The notes beneath the pieces were generated by a model that had not been told where the DNA came from, ran no database searches, and saw only the letters and a list, made by a program, of their open reading frames with translations. DNA of 64,000 nt from the IMG/VR virus record IMGVR_UViG_3300017957_000012, positions 1 to 64,000 of that record; one strand, given 5' to 3'. The position numbers and the translations under genes were made by a program. Origin of the DNA: a virus. This document shows, piece after piece, positions 17,301 through 24,327 of the stretch. How positions within the stretch are numbered: the stretch's first letter is position 1; every line of letters begins with the position of its first letter.

Positions 17301-20300
17301 AGCAGCCTTATTATAAAGCTTTAATGTTCTAAATATTGATTCGGCGTTTGGATCGGCCCAGAAAGTAGGATCGTTGCTATCATAGTATCGAGCAAACGAT
17401 GCAGTCTCGTTACCGCCGTAACCAAAAATATTTCCGTCGAAGGCAACTGGTTTATTAAAATAGAATGTATCTCTGTCCGTTTGGAAGTGAACATAGCTTG
17501 CATTCATTGAACCGAAGTCTAGATAACCGGTCGGAGTTTGCAATCTCCAAGCGGCCGATACTGCGGGCTCAAAAGAATATTGATTGTTGTCTATATCAAA
17601 GAATTTGCGACCATGAATTTCTGATGCACCAAACTTCTCATAGTCATTGCCGGGATTATTTCGTATTGCAATCCGACCGTTTGACTCAAGCGCAATATTC
17701 GATGCTACAACACCGCCCCAATGGAATCCAAGTTGAGGAGGAGTTGCTGTACCGTTTCCTGTGTAATTGCTTTCTCTTAATTCGATTGCAGCCGTAGAAT
17801 AACTTGTGCCCGTAGAAGATGCAGCAAACTCGAAGTTGCCTTCTAATTGACCGCCACCGCCAGGCTCAATCCAACGTTGCTGGAAGTTTACGTCATAATA
17901 GCGATTAGCATAGACGTCACCACTTAATGTTGCGCCTCCGCCCGACAAAATAGTCTTATCATTTCTAACACGAAGATACGTGGCATCGGTCATATACCAA
18001 CCGCCGCCCCATCCGAATCCTAGTTCTTCGTCTCTGAGGAATGATGCAGTTCCTCTACCGAAGATGATACCATTATTAGCACCGTTGAGGTAGATAGATC
18101 CATTAACGTGGAGTTTAGCAGGATCGATTGCTGCAGTAAGGGGTGTATTATCACCGCCGTCTGTGTACGTAGCACTACTGCCGCCGACCACAATGTCGCC
18201 ATTGTCATTAATGGTAAGTAGTTCAGAACCGGCCTGCGTCCAATACGATTGTGATGTACCGGCCAGTAATAACCAATAAAGGTTACCACTGCTGTCACCA
18301 CTTAAATTAGTACCAGTCGTACCGTCGTGCCTAAACTCAATATACCTATTACCATCGTTGAATGGATTAGCATTAGGATCAATTCTATTAAGGTACATTA
18401 ATGAATAAGAACCAGAGTAATTACCACTAATAGCCACAGTTGTCGATTGACCTACCGCTCGATCACCTGCGCCTACTAATGAAATACCACCGTCACCAGT
18501 AGTATCAGACCAACGATCATAATTACCAATCGTATGAATACGAACACCACTACTTAATACCGCAGATAAACTTGCATCAGCAGGATCTAAGTAATAACTA
18601 TTATTATCGCTATCGATAAACTTAGGTGCGTATACATCAACAGTAAAGTCTGCTGAATCAGTATCAATACCTAATCTTTCTGTGCCGTCGACCGTGATTG
18701 TGAAATCGTCATTGCCGGGGAAGCCCATATAAGTATTTGTATCGCCGCGATGTCGGATATATGAATCAATATCAATTTGCGACATTTGTGAAGTGCCGGC
18801 AAAATCACCATAATATGTAGTGTCTGGTAGATCATAAAAAATAGGTGATCTTACAGAGCCAGGCGCTTCTACTCTATTATTGTAAATAACTAGCTCTTCA
18901 TTACCTCCAGCCGAGAACCCAATCTGATCGGCTCCCTTTCGATACATTCCTGTATTTGTATCATTAATAAATGAGTATGCAGGTAATGCTAGTGTTCCGT
19001 CACCCGTACGTGCACGGCCCGCGACATTTAAAGAGAGTGTAGTATCGCCGGGATCGAGGAAGTAAGCGTTATTATCGTTGTCGTAGTATTTTCTGAAGTA
19101 TGCACCTTCACCATAAACGTCGACGTAATATTCTGCTGCAGTAGATTGTGCAAGGAAAATCGTCGTTCCGCCCGCATCCATTTGCAAAGTATCATTTTGT
19201 AAGAATCCAATCTTAGTATCTGAATCACCGTTGTGTACGATGTAGTCATCAATACCAATCGTCTTCATTACAGACGTGCCATTAGGATCAGCGTAGTAAT
19301 TGTTATCGTCTGCGTCGTAGTAAATCGAAGCGTATACATCACCGCCGGCGTTAATATCACCACTAACACTTAAATTACCAAATACAGAAACACCTGAGTT
19401 ATTCGCAGTAAGTCTCGTTGCACCTCCGGTGTCGAGATCTATTGTATCAGTAGCAAAAGTAATTTTCGTGTCTGTATCGTTATTATGAATGAGTGCATCA
19501 TTAACGATAAGATTAGGTGCGTATAAATCGAGTGAAGATAATGCCCTCGTATTATTAACGTCGAATCGAGTGTTTCCACCAGTTTCTAATTTAATATGAT
19601 CTGTTTCGAAACGTAATCTCGTGTCAGTATCACCATTATGGAATAGGTTATCATCTAAACCCAAGCCACTAAAAATCGAGTTACTTGCTGGATCGGCGTA
19701 ATATGTGTTTGTGTCGGCATCTACAAATCGTTTACCAATAACATCGGTTCCAGCAGTGACTGTTGTTGCAGCACTGATTGCACCAGCAGAAGCCGTAATA
19801 TTACCCGTAGTTGCTGTGATATTATTCTGAGCAGTAATATTATTTCCTGCTGTAACATCACCTGCAGTAGCTGAAACATTACCCGTTGTCGCAGTAACAT
19901 TAACTTGCGCAGTTACACTACCAGCGCTGGCTGATACGTCACCAGTCGTTGCAGTAACATTATTTTGTGCTATTACATCTCCAGCTGAAGCAGTAACGTT
20001 ACCCGTAGTTGCCGTAACTCCAGTGGCACCAATAACATTTCTTCCAGCTTCAACGTCGCGTTCTACTTCAAGATCACCGTTGGTATCAGATTTTAAAGCC
20101 CAGTTAAAGCCTGCGTTAAGGAATCCAATTTCACCATTATCGGCATATAATACTCTATCTTGACCAGTACCGTTGAGTATAATTTGTGCAGCACCTACAT
20201 CATCACCAACAGTAAGATCACCTTTGATTGTAATATTACCTTGAGCGGTATCATCAACATCTGATCTTAAGAATTGCCAGGCATCAAGTCCATCAACGGT

Positions 20301-21125
20301 ATCTGCATCAAATCCGTTATTAGCGCCTTCATCTGCGGTGGTAATAATTCGGCCGAGATCTACGCCGGCAGAAATGAGTTTAAACCAATCGTTCCCTTCA
20401 TCCCATTGAATAGATGATGTTGCTAGACTACCACGAAGAACTTCCCAACCAGCATTTTCTGATGGAGTACCCGACGTAAAATTACTGTTAAGAGTAATGA
20501 TGTTATCAGACAACAGAATTGTTTCAGTGTCAACATACGTGGTATTACCAGAAACAGTAAGATCGCCCGTAATAATGAGGCTACCAAACATGGTATCGTC
20601 TTCATCTGAGCGAAGGAATTGAGTTGAATCGAGTTGATCAAGAGTTGCAGCGTCGAATGAACCACCTTGACTTGCTTGGTCAAGAACAGTAATGATTCGA
20701 TTACCGTCGATCGTGGAAGTAGCAAGACCTTTAAAATCGTTTCCTGTTGAACTAATAACTAAACGATCAGAACCGGCATATTGAATTGCAATCCCGTTTG
20801 TGTTATTATAGAATCGAATCTTATTATTGCTGCCGGTGTTAGTCAGTTCATATGTTCCACCGACTAAGTTTTGAATGAGGAGAGTATCTGCGTCACCGGT
20901 AAGTTTAACAAGACTTGCAGCGGGAGTAAAACCACCAGCGCCGGTATTTTCAACCTCAAGTGACGTGGTAGTAGCCGTGCTATTTTCGATTGTAACGGCA
21001 CCGGCGAGATTACTAGTTCCTGTAACTTGTAATTCGTCTATGCCATTATCGGTCGTCGATCCAATGATCGCGCGGACCGGAGTCAATAAGCCATTTTTGG
21101 CTATAAACTTTTTATCATTTGCCAT
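11379..21125 (-). CDS. Giant repeat tail fibre with S74 chaperone
   Basis: 3248 residues from ATG 21125, preceded by GGAGAG at good spacing; a GTG three codons upstream is too close to that site. N-terminal segments share 'LDSTQFLRSDEDDT' and 'GDLTVSGNTTYV' with the next fibre gene (21168-24290). A low-complexity tract of 'VTATTGNVTASAGD' type follows (DNA 19750-20040). Then come about 19 copies of a module with the pattern YDxxNxxYYxDPxxTSxxNxL. Near residue 1755 lies a jelly-roll-like domain ('VSVRRVSGSGGLVYMGVRRYDKDKRPI'-type, carbohydrate-binding-like), and near 2150-2210 and 2470-2570 pyocin-knob-like stretches ('NWTQWRQIATAG', 'WKHITMYGVND'). The last 116 residues are an S74 intramolecular chaperone with the Ser-Lys dyad in 'SDRRKKKNI' (Ser about 3133). 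It would fold as a trimer and cut itself off. Likely a long tail fibre or tail spike. Confidence 0.88.
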   Translation of the reverse strand: MANDKKFIAKNGLLTPVRAIIGSTTDNGIDELQVTGTSNLAGAVTIENSTATTTSLEVENTGAGGFTPAASLVKLTGDADTLLIQNLVGGTYELTNTGSNNKIRFYNNTNGIAIQYAGSDRLVISSTGNDFKGLATSTIDGNRIITVLDQASQGGSFDAATLDQLDSTQFLRSDEDDTMFGSLIITGDLTVSGNTTYVDTETILLSDNIITLNSNFTSGTPSENAGWEVLRGSLATSSIQWDEGNDWFKLISAGVDLGRIITTADEGANNGFDADTVDGLDAWQFLRSDVDDTAQGNITIKGDLTVGDDVGAAQIILNGTGQDRVLYADNGEIGFLNAGFNWALKSDTNGDLEVERDVEAGRNVIGATGVTATTGNVTASAGDVIAQNNVTATTGDVSASAGSVTAQVNVTATTGNVSATAGDVTAGNNITAQNNITATTGNITASAGAISAATTVTAGTDVIGKRFVDADTNTYYADPASNSIFSGLGLDDNLFHNGDTDTRLRFETDHIKLETGGNTRFDVNNTRALSSLDLYAPNLIVNDALIHNNDTDTKITFATDTIDLDTGGATRLTANNSGVSVFGNLSVSGDINAGGDVYASIYYDADDNNYYADPNGTSVMKTIGIDDYIVHNGDSDTKIGFLQNDTLQMDAGGTTIFLAQSTAAEYYVDVYGEGAYFRKYYDNDNNAYFLDPGDTTLSLNVAGRARTGDGTLALPAYSFINDTNTGMYRKGADQIGFSAGGNEELVIYNNRVEAPGSVRSPIFYDLPDTTYYGDFAGTSQMSQIDIDSYIRHRGDTNTYMGFPGNDDFTITVDGTERLGIDTDSADFTVDVYAPKFIDSDNNSYYLDPADASLSAVLSSGVRIHTIGNYDRWSDTTGDGGISLVGAGDRAVGQSTTVAISGNYSGSYSLMYLNRIDPNANPFNDGNRYIEFRHDGTTGTNLSGDSSGNLYWLLLAGTSQSYWTQAGSELLTINDNGDIVVGGSSATYTDGGDNTPLTAAIDPAKLHVNGSIYLNGANNGIIFGRGTASFLRDEELGFGWGGGWYMTDATYLRVRNDKTILSGGGATLSGDVYANRYYDVNFQQRWIEPGGGGQLEGNFEFAASSTGTSYSTAAIELRESNYTGNGTATPPQLGFHWGGVVASNIALESNGRIAIRNNPGNDYEKFGASEIHGRKFFDIDNNQYSFEPAVSAAWRLQTPTGYLDFGSMNASYVHFQTDRDTFYFNKPVAFDGNIFGYGGNETASFARYYDSNDPTFWADPNAESIFRTLKLYNKAAPQNDFVALTIDNGDGTGDIDAPESWVAFNFRDSNANYTPQVRIGGRAGYNTGSADNLDKEGSGNFIVQTSIGSGGAGAGTIRDTFWVDYLGNSTSLTSSRAPIFYDWTNTNWYANPDGDSRLNTITLDGNAVQLREPTGDYGSFMVDGGGRNGWEGFSIGGRVVFMHNNSSAVGMYNDVDNEWLMRFDLNGSNDLYYNGIIQAQTQSGYFLANNEIRSPIFRDTTSPTTWFVDPSGTSRVNTLRTNRIYPAYDNDTSIYIDYVSGDYGSLQINGNGKNGWRGWSLLSHFVWMTPGDAVRHGMYNDVDNQWQQQWYRGAGTRLYYAGGEQFSIENGYALATNQMRAPIYHPPNSTTWRLDLDAGNTSYALRIPGIIRRDNFQTSGDGNNNVLLDTQDYTHWIWRTAGDWGIMWAGNNNPYRSYFSTSNPNEIVFIGNGNLRASIDLDNGDAHFTGNLTAPNIAISGSGGDISLNPAYGSGGADLVLFDFTEYTQAEVTSGLKGAESNNIAQSEYVDVQDAPFAGRVVQTGAYRVFDSDYIPVAPGEDIYGEISVRRVSGSGGLVYMGVRRYDKDKRPIAGNDGITYFVVSSNNYTSTSWTTFRGHTTIPTSHTPYNGSDGGGCRYVRVIVLMNYPSGGGPATRQYGGIMLKRRNVESNLLVDNVVANDILADDITADLIDAYRFRDRDSTGYYIEPANTTESARLRGRMLIGPNNTWGDYIQVGGNGREYINNTGVASVVTTDGNLHIDAASGHQTYINYYDGDNIYFGNGGNGVHSRWQSNGDLFVGGGGSAAAGGFKLDVNGSTQVRGDLYANIFRDRSDPGNRYVDPASTSQINRLNVNEIKSFPSPNYGQLYFDNAGQVYPSGRSQVVGTGLGIYSSYSGGSGSPFTYDITASFNNNGKAFEIAADWINTNRTPLQVRSLRDCCQNWTQWRQIATAGVTYNHGADIYASRYYDSDNDFYYGDFASTSRVAAIDMYSTLSMMNGAQIQLRAPGSNNLRGYIQVRDTNDGHLRIATSGGEDIRFMDGGLDGQWNMIIRGDGNTLINNYIDATRFRDRNSPGFYGDFASTSQMNVVDVNRLRARGSTGYFWDGNEDLSMYVYGEIANSNYAAGNLQPGALNIGHTNRNYAWDGTSWAGSINVGILANTSETWEMAIHDSGDSVKSFVYFNGGSDFQIGRNIGWGTNRVIHPGGTASTIYTDWTNTGYYLNPASLFSSNINGFSLRTRAMLGGPGHSRDIVYSGSAYFHARPTITSDTNYWTGAVGWSRQDFNTRVADWGSGFFDTWSNPPNQPSGTSHWVGVQAYHYSNGSARYGWQLAGGPIAGLRFRNTWSSFSSWKHITMYGVNDAPSGSNGYLYARRFVDTDSSGYYADPASTSRWNSTVSNETYTYGWFRNYTSGRGLYSQANGRHFYSPGNVYWHIDGRSDVGGLIFYDRYNGSQGSSTGRRGYVYYDGSGFGLLHSGGGWALRIFSGNSNHELYGQTYANTLRAYIFYDRNNGSSYYSDPGSTSRLNVSITNTSYFSSNTSRGYAQGYSSRSSSLHRFSYITMNNGSSGWNDYRFHGIASTDYNNNFSDSISINSYNDVNIRLDSNSNNSSSYLRIHDNGRTNALNVAYIGRESNNAIAYFYNRVYGAIYYDHSAGYYFDGNSTTRCNQLTPNRINSPYPGGNSGITRSSSAYSFGFQESGSWSYPYPDLVLQYHTGMSFAANPSYGGMRFFNDYNSSTVRFQINGGSGSTLSHNFSNTWLHVGGGGVGIRSTYNSATFYPNNQSSYGSWNITGSRSGWRGLSFSDSTYRPHLMFDGSSSGGYYIQDLGRWVYYHNRARNCTGFASSSTLSGYRVRINGSLYCNGNVVAYSDRRKKKNIVTIDNALDKVLQLRGVYYERKEDLIDERDDLFKGRQLGMIAQEVLEVVPEVVSYAEEVDEYALDYPKMVGLLVEAHKDQQEIINNQQEKIDKLEEMVYNMMQKMENL
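11450..11457 (-). promoter_or_regulatory. Intragenic late promoter box TATAAATA
   Basis: Exact match on the minus strand inside the chaperone-coding end of the giant fibre, 72 bases before ATG 11378. It encodes part of the coiled coil there (Ile-Ile-Asn-Asn), so it could also arise by chance from AT-rich codons. Confidence 0.5.
12350..19740 (-). repeat. About 19 copies of YDxxNxxYYxDPxxTS fibre module
   Basis: Within the giant fibre I count about 19 occurrences of an aromatic-Asp-Pro signature. Examples are 'YYDADDNNYYADPNGTS', 'FRDRNSPGFYGDFASTSQ' and 'FVDTDSSGYYADPASTS'. Each opens a segment of roughly 50-200 residues. Limits are approximate. Each copy has a different insert, which fits modular growth of the fibre. 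Confidence 0.75.
19750..20040 (-). repeat. Low-complexity VTATTGNVTASAGD tract
   Basis: About 95 codons of Thr/Ala/Gly/Asn/Val repeats ('NVTATTGNVTASAGDVIAQN') link the N-terminal part of the giant fibre to the modular part. Limits are approximate. Confidence 0.7.
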
Positions 21126-21159
21126 TCGGTTCACTCTCCCCAGATCTGGCGTTTAGTTT

Positions 21160-21167
21160 TATTTATT
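21160..21167 (-). promoter_or_regulatory. Late promoter-like box AATAAATA
   Basis: This box lies between the giant fibre start (21125) and the stop of the 1040-residue fibre gene. That stop, TAA at 21168-21170 in the preceding gene's frame, comes immediately upstream of the box, so it would drive the giant fibre gene. A 10-base palindrome, CCAGATCTGG, lies at 21140-21149 in the leader. Confidence 0.45.
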
Positions 21168-24100
21168 TTAATCTACAATAAGGGTAGCCGCTATTTTAAA
21201 TACAGTTGAAGCACTTTGTGCCGGAGTAACCGTGATTCGAACGTTTGCACCTATAATGGAAACTTCATAACTTGCTAAATTAGAGCCCGTAGCGATTGTA
21301 CCAAACTCGGTGGCCGATGCTGTGGTATCATCGTGGACAATTAAAAGCTTTGTGATATGTCTATTTATTCCTTCTGTTGCAGTGATAACTACTTCTGCAC
21401 TATTATATGTTGCAAAAGGAAATTCAAATAATGTTGCTGCGTTTTGGCTTGATTTCGTCACAGACTCAGTTACGTAATGAGCATGAGATTGTAGAATATC
21501 GTCTTGTACAGTTAACGTGGCTTGAATGTCAAGATTGCCTGACATCGTATCGCCGGTAACATTAACATATCTCGCATCAGCTTCTTGGACAGTAAGGAAG
21601 TCCATTGTACGAGTTGTGTGTGCTATAACGTGACCAAATTGGTCAAAGTCTATACTTGAAATTACGTCTTTAAATGCTGTGTTTACGTTAGCTACACTTG
21701 ACGTATCGGCGTGGCCAATAATTGGAACCGCACCTTCGCCTGTTGTGCCAAGGATAATGATACCATCTGTGTTTGAAATTGACTCAACATAATCACCAGT
21801 GGTGTCTGTACCAAGAGCAACAGAATCAGCCTGTACGGTGGTTGCAATACTGATAGTGCCATCGCCAAGATTGGTTAATGTAGTATTAGCAGTACCGGCG
21901 ATGTCACCCGTGAGTGAAACAGTGATGTTTGGATTCCTATCGATTACACCAGCCGTGATAGTACCAGTTACATCGAGATTTGCGCTGACTGTCAAATCTC
22001 CCGTCATTGTATCGCCATCTACATTAACAAATCGATTATCCGACTCATTTTCTGTATAGTACCGACCGTCTAACGCACCATTTTGTAATTCTGTTTCTGT
22101 ATAGTATCGACCATCCAGTGCGCCAAGATTCAATTCTGCTTCAGTATAATATCGATTATCAAGTTGACCAGCATTGAGTTCTACTTCTGTATAATATCGA
22201 TTATCGAGCTGACCGCCATCAAGTGCAGCCTGCGTATAAAAGCGAAGATCAAAATTACTCGTGTTTGCTGTGAGCACATGACCAAACTGGTCGAATGTCA
22301 TAGCTTGTATTACTGAGCCAGTATTAAGTAGATTAATGTCAGCAATATCAGACGTGTCGGCGTGCTCAACAGTTATTGTTGTATTTGAAAATTGGTTGAG
22401 TGTAAATGATCCCGAACCTATCAGTCCAGTGTTCGCTTCGATAATGATATTAGCGTTACCAACGTTGGACGCTGCATTTGCAATAATGTCTGCAGCATGT
22501 TGGCCGTCTACCGTATCTGCGTCAAGTCCAGTAAATTGATCAATTAATTGGTTAAATTGCTGGCCACTTGTCAAATAAATTTGAAGTGTGTTATTAGCAA
22601 TTTCCCAATCTGTACTCGCGACTGTCGTACCAGAAGGAGAAGCAATTTCAGTAACATTGGTAATACGACCATCTTCATCAACGGTAAATTGTGGAACGAA
22701 TGTACCACTACCATATTGGCCTGGTGTAACACCGGTATTGGCCAATTCTGTTTGTACTGTCATAATACCGGTATTTGATGTCACATTACCTGTCACTTTA
22801 CCGGTTAATGTGACAGTAAGATCTTCTTCAATTCGATCGAGCTTTGCACCGTCTAACGCAATATCTCTTCCATCGACGGTGCCCGAGACAATGATATCAC
22901 CATTAACTGTAATTTCGTCAAACTCGTCAATATTAGCTTTAAAGACTGAGCCATCACCTGTAAGTATCGATAAGGTACTATTTGCTGTATACCATGTTAC
23001 GTCATCGACACCTGCAACCGCGGTGTTCGAAACAACAGTTAATCGTCCATCTTCATCTACAGTGATAATAGGAATCTGAGAAGCGTTTCCATACGTTCCC
23101 GGCGTTACACCAGTGTTAGCTAACTCGGTGGCGAGTGTCATTACTCCAGTGTTAGAGAAAGCCGTACCAGTAACTTTACCCGTAAGTGTAAGGTCTAATC
23201 CATCTTCGAGTAAGTCAAGCTTGGCGCCGTCTGCAGCTATATCTCGTCCATCGATAAGGCCGGTTACATGAATATTGTTTGCACTAATATCGCCTTCAAC
23301 ATCGAGAGAATCAAATCCAAGATTAGTAATATTAACTGAGTTTGCGGTCAGGTCTTCGACTGTAATATCTTTAAATTGATTAAGATAAATGTTATAGATT
23401 GATCCATCACCGGTCGTAAGAACAAGTTGATTATTCGCTGCATCCCAAGTAAAGTCATCGACACCGGCTACTGCTGTATTACCCGCCGAAGTGATTCGTC
23501 CATCTTCGTCGATCGTAATAACTGGAATTTGTGAAGGTGTACCGTAAGTGCCTGGTACAACGCCGGTATTTGCGAGCTCTGTAGTGAGAGTCATAATACC
23601 GGTGTTAGAAAATGCTGTACCAGTAACTTTACCGTCTAATGTAAGATCAAATGTTGCGGGTGGTACGTTAAAGAAGTTATTATAGTCGAGATAATACGTA
23701 CCTTCTTGACCGTCGAGAAGATCTGCATCAAAACCATTGTTAGCGCCTTCGTCGCCGGTCGTAATGATTCTTCCTAATACGCCGCCCGAAGCAATTTCCC
23801 AATAGTCACCTGCCTCGTTCCATTGAAGTGTTACGTTGTTTGCGATTCCTCTTTCAACTTCAAGGCCAGCGTTTTGACTCGGACTGCCTGTATGATTAGC
23901 GTTAAGAGTAATAATATTATCAGCGAGGTTAATCGTTTCTGTATTGACATAGGTCGTATTCCCCGAAACAGTAAGATCACCAGTAATAACTAGACTACCC
24001 TGTAAGGTATCGTCTTCATCTGACCTTAAGAATTGAGTTGAGTCTAACCCGTCGAGTAGATCTGCGTCTAAACCAGAGTTAGCGCCGTCGACTGTTTTAA

Positions 24101-24290
24101 TCAGCGCAAGAAGATCGTTGGGATCTGCACTAAATTCTACTATGACTTCTGTGTTTGCTGCGGAGTCGAACTTCTTAATGAAGAACTTACCATCAGCGGT
24201 GTTGATCGCGATCTCACCGAACTCGAGTTGCCCTGTAGTCGGCACGCGACCGGGTACAGCGCTTCGTCGAAGCTTGATTAATGTCGACAT
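21168..24290 (-). CDS. Tail fibre protein, cyanophage type
   Basis: 1040 residues. The start MSTLIKLRRSAVPGRVPTTG followed by 'LEFGEIAINTADGKFFIKK' is the usual N-terminus of marine phage fibres, and AAAGGG precedes ATG 24290. A block near 80-210 ('LDSTQFLRSDEDDTLQGSLV', 'GRIITTGDEGANNGFDADLL') is nearly the same as in the next gene. Three repeats of about 140 residues follow ('LTGKVTGTAFSNTGVMTLAT', 'DEDGRITS'), then four short 'GQLDNRYYTEVELN'-type repeats. The C-terminal domain ('FPFATYNSAEVVITATEGIN', 'TKLLIVHDDTTA') is a known cap of cyanophage fibres. No S74 chaperone is present. It probably forms a trimeric fibre; the receptor is unknown. Confidence 0.85.
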   Translation of the reverse strand: MSTLIKLRRSAVPGRVPTTGQLEFGEIAINTADGKFFIKKFDSAANTEVIVEFSADPNDLLALIKTVDGANSGLDADLLDGLDSTQFLRSDEDDTLQGSLVITGDLTVSGNTTYVNTETINLADNIITLNANHTGSPSQNAGLEVERGIANNVTLQWNEAGDYWEIASGGVLGRIITTGDEGANNGFDADLLDGQEGTYYLDYNNFFNVPPATFDLTLDGKVTGTAFSNTGIMTLTTELANTGVVPGTYGTPSQIPVITIDEDGRITSAGNTAVAGVDDFTWDAANNQLVLTTGDGSIYNIYLNQFKDITVEDLTANSVNITNLGFDSLDVEGDISANNIHVTGLIDGRDIAADGAKLDLLEDGLDLTLTGKVTGTAFSNTGVMTLATELANTGVTPGTYGNASQIPIITVDEDGRLTVVSNTAVAGVDDVTWYTANSTLSILTGDGSVFKANIDEFDEITVNGDIIVSGTVDGRDIALDGAKLDRIEEDLTVTLTGKVTGNVTSNTGIMTVQTELANTGVTPGQYGSGTFVPQFTVDEDGRITNVTEIASPSGTTVASTDWEIANNTLQIYLTSGQQFNQLIDQFTGLDADTVDGQHAADIIANAASNVGNANIIIEANTGLIGSGSFTLNQFSNTTITVEHADTSDIADINLLNTGSVIQAMTFDQFGHVLTANTSNFDLRFYTQAALDGGQLDNRYYTEVELNAGQLDNRYYTEAELNLGALDGRYYTETELQNGALDGRYYTENESDNRFVNVDGDTMTGDLTVSANLDVTGTITAGVIDRNPNITVSLTGDIAGTANTTLTNLGDGTISIATTVQADSVALGTDTTGDYVESISNTDGIIILGTTGEGAVPIIGHADTSSVANVNTAFKDVISSIDFDQFGHVIAHTTRTMDFLTVQEADARYVNVTGDTMSGNLDIQATLTVQDDILQSHAHYVTESVTKSSQNAATLFEFPFATYNSAEVVITATEGINRHITKLLIVHDDTTASATEFGTIATGSNLASYEVSIIGANVRITVTPAQSASTVFKIAATLIVD

Positions 24291-24327
24291 ATGTATGCCC
24301 TTTCCACTCTATGATCTATATAGATCT

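Noticed and set aside
21123-21134. GTG at 21134 as start of the giant fibre
   Set aside because: It overlaps the ribosome site GGAGAG; ATG 21125 has correct spacing.
22588-23079. A 163-codon plus-strand frame
   Set aside because: Opposite the repeated domains of the 1040-residue fibre, without ribosome site or own pattern.
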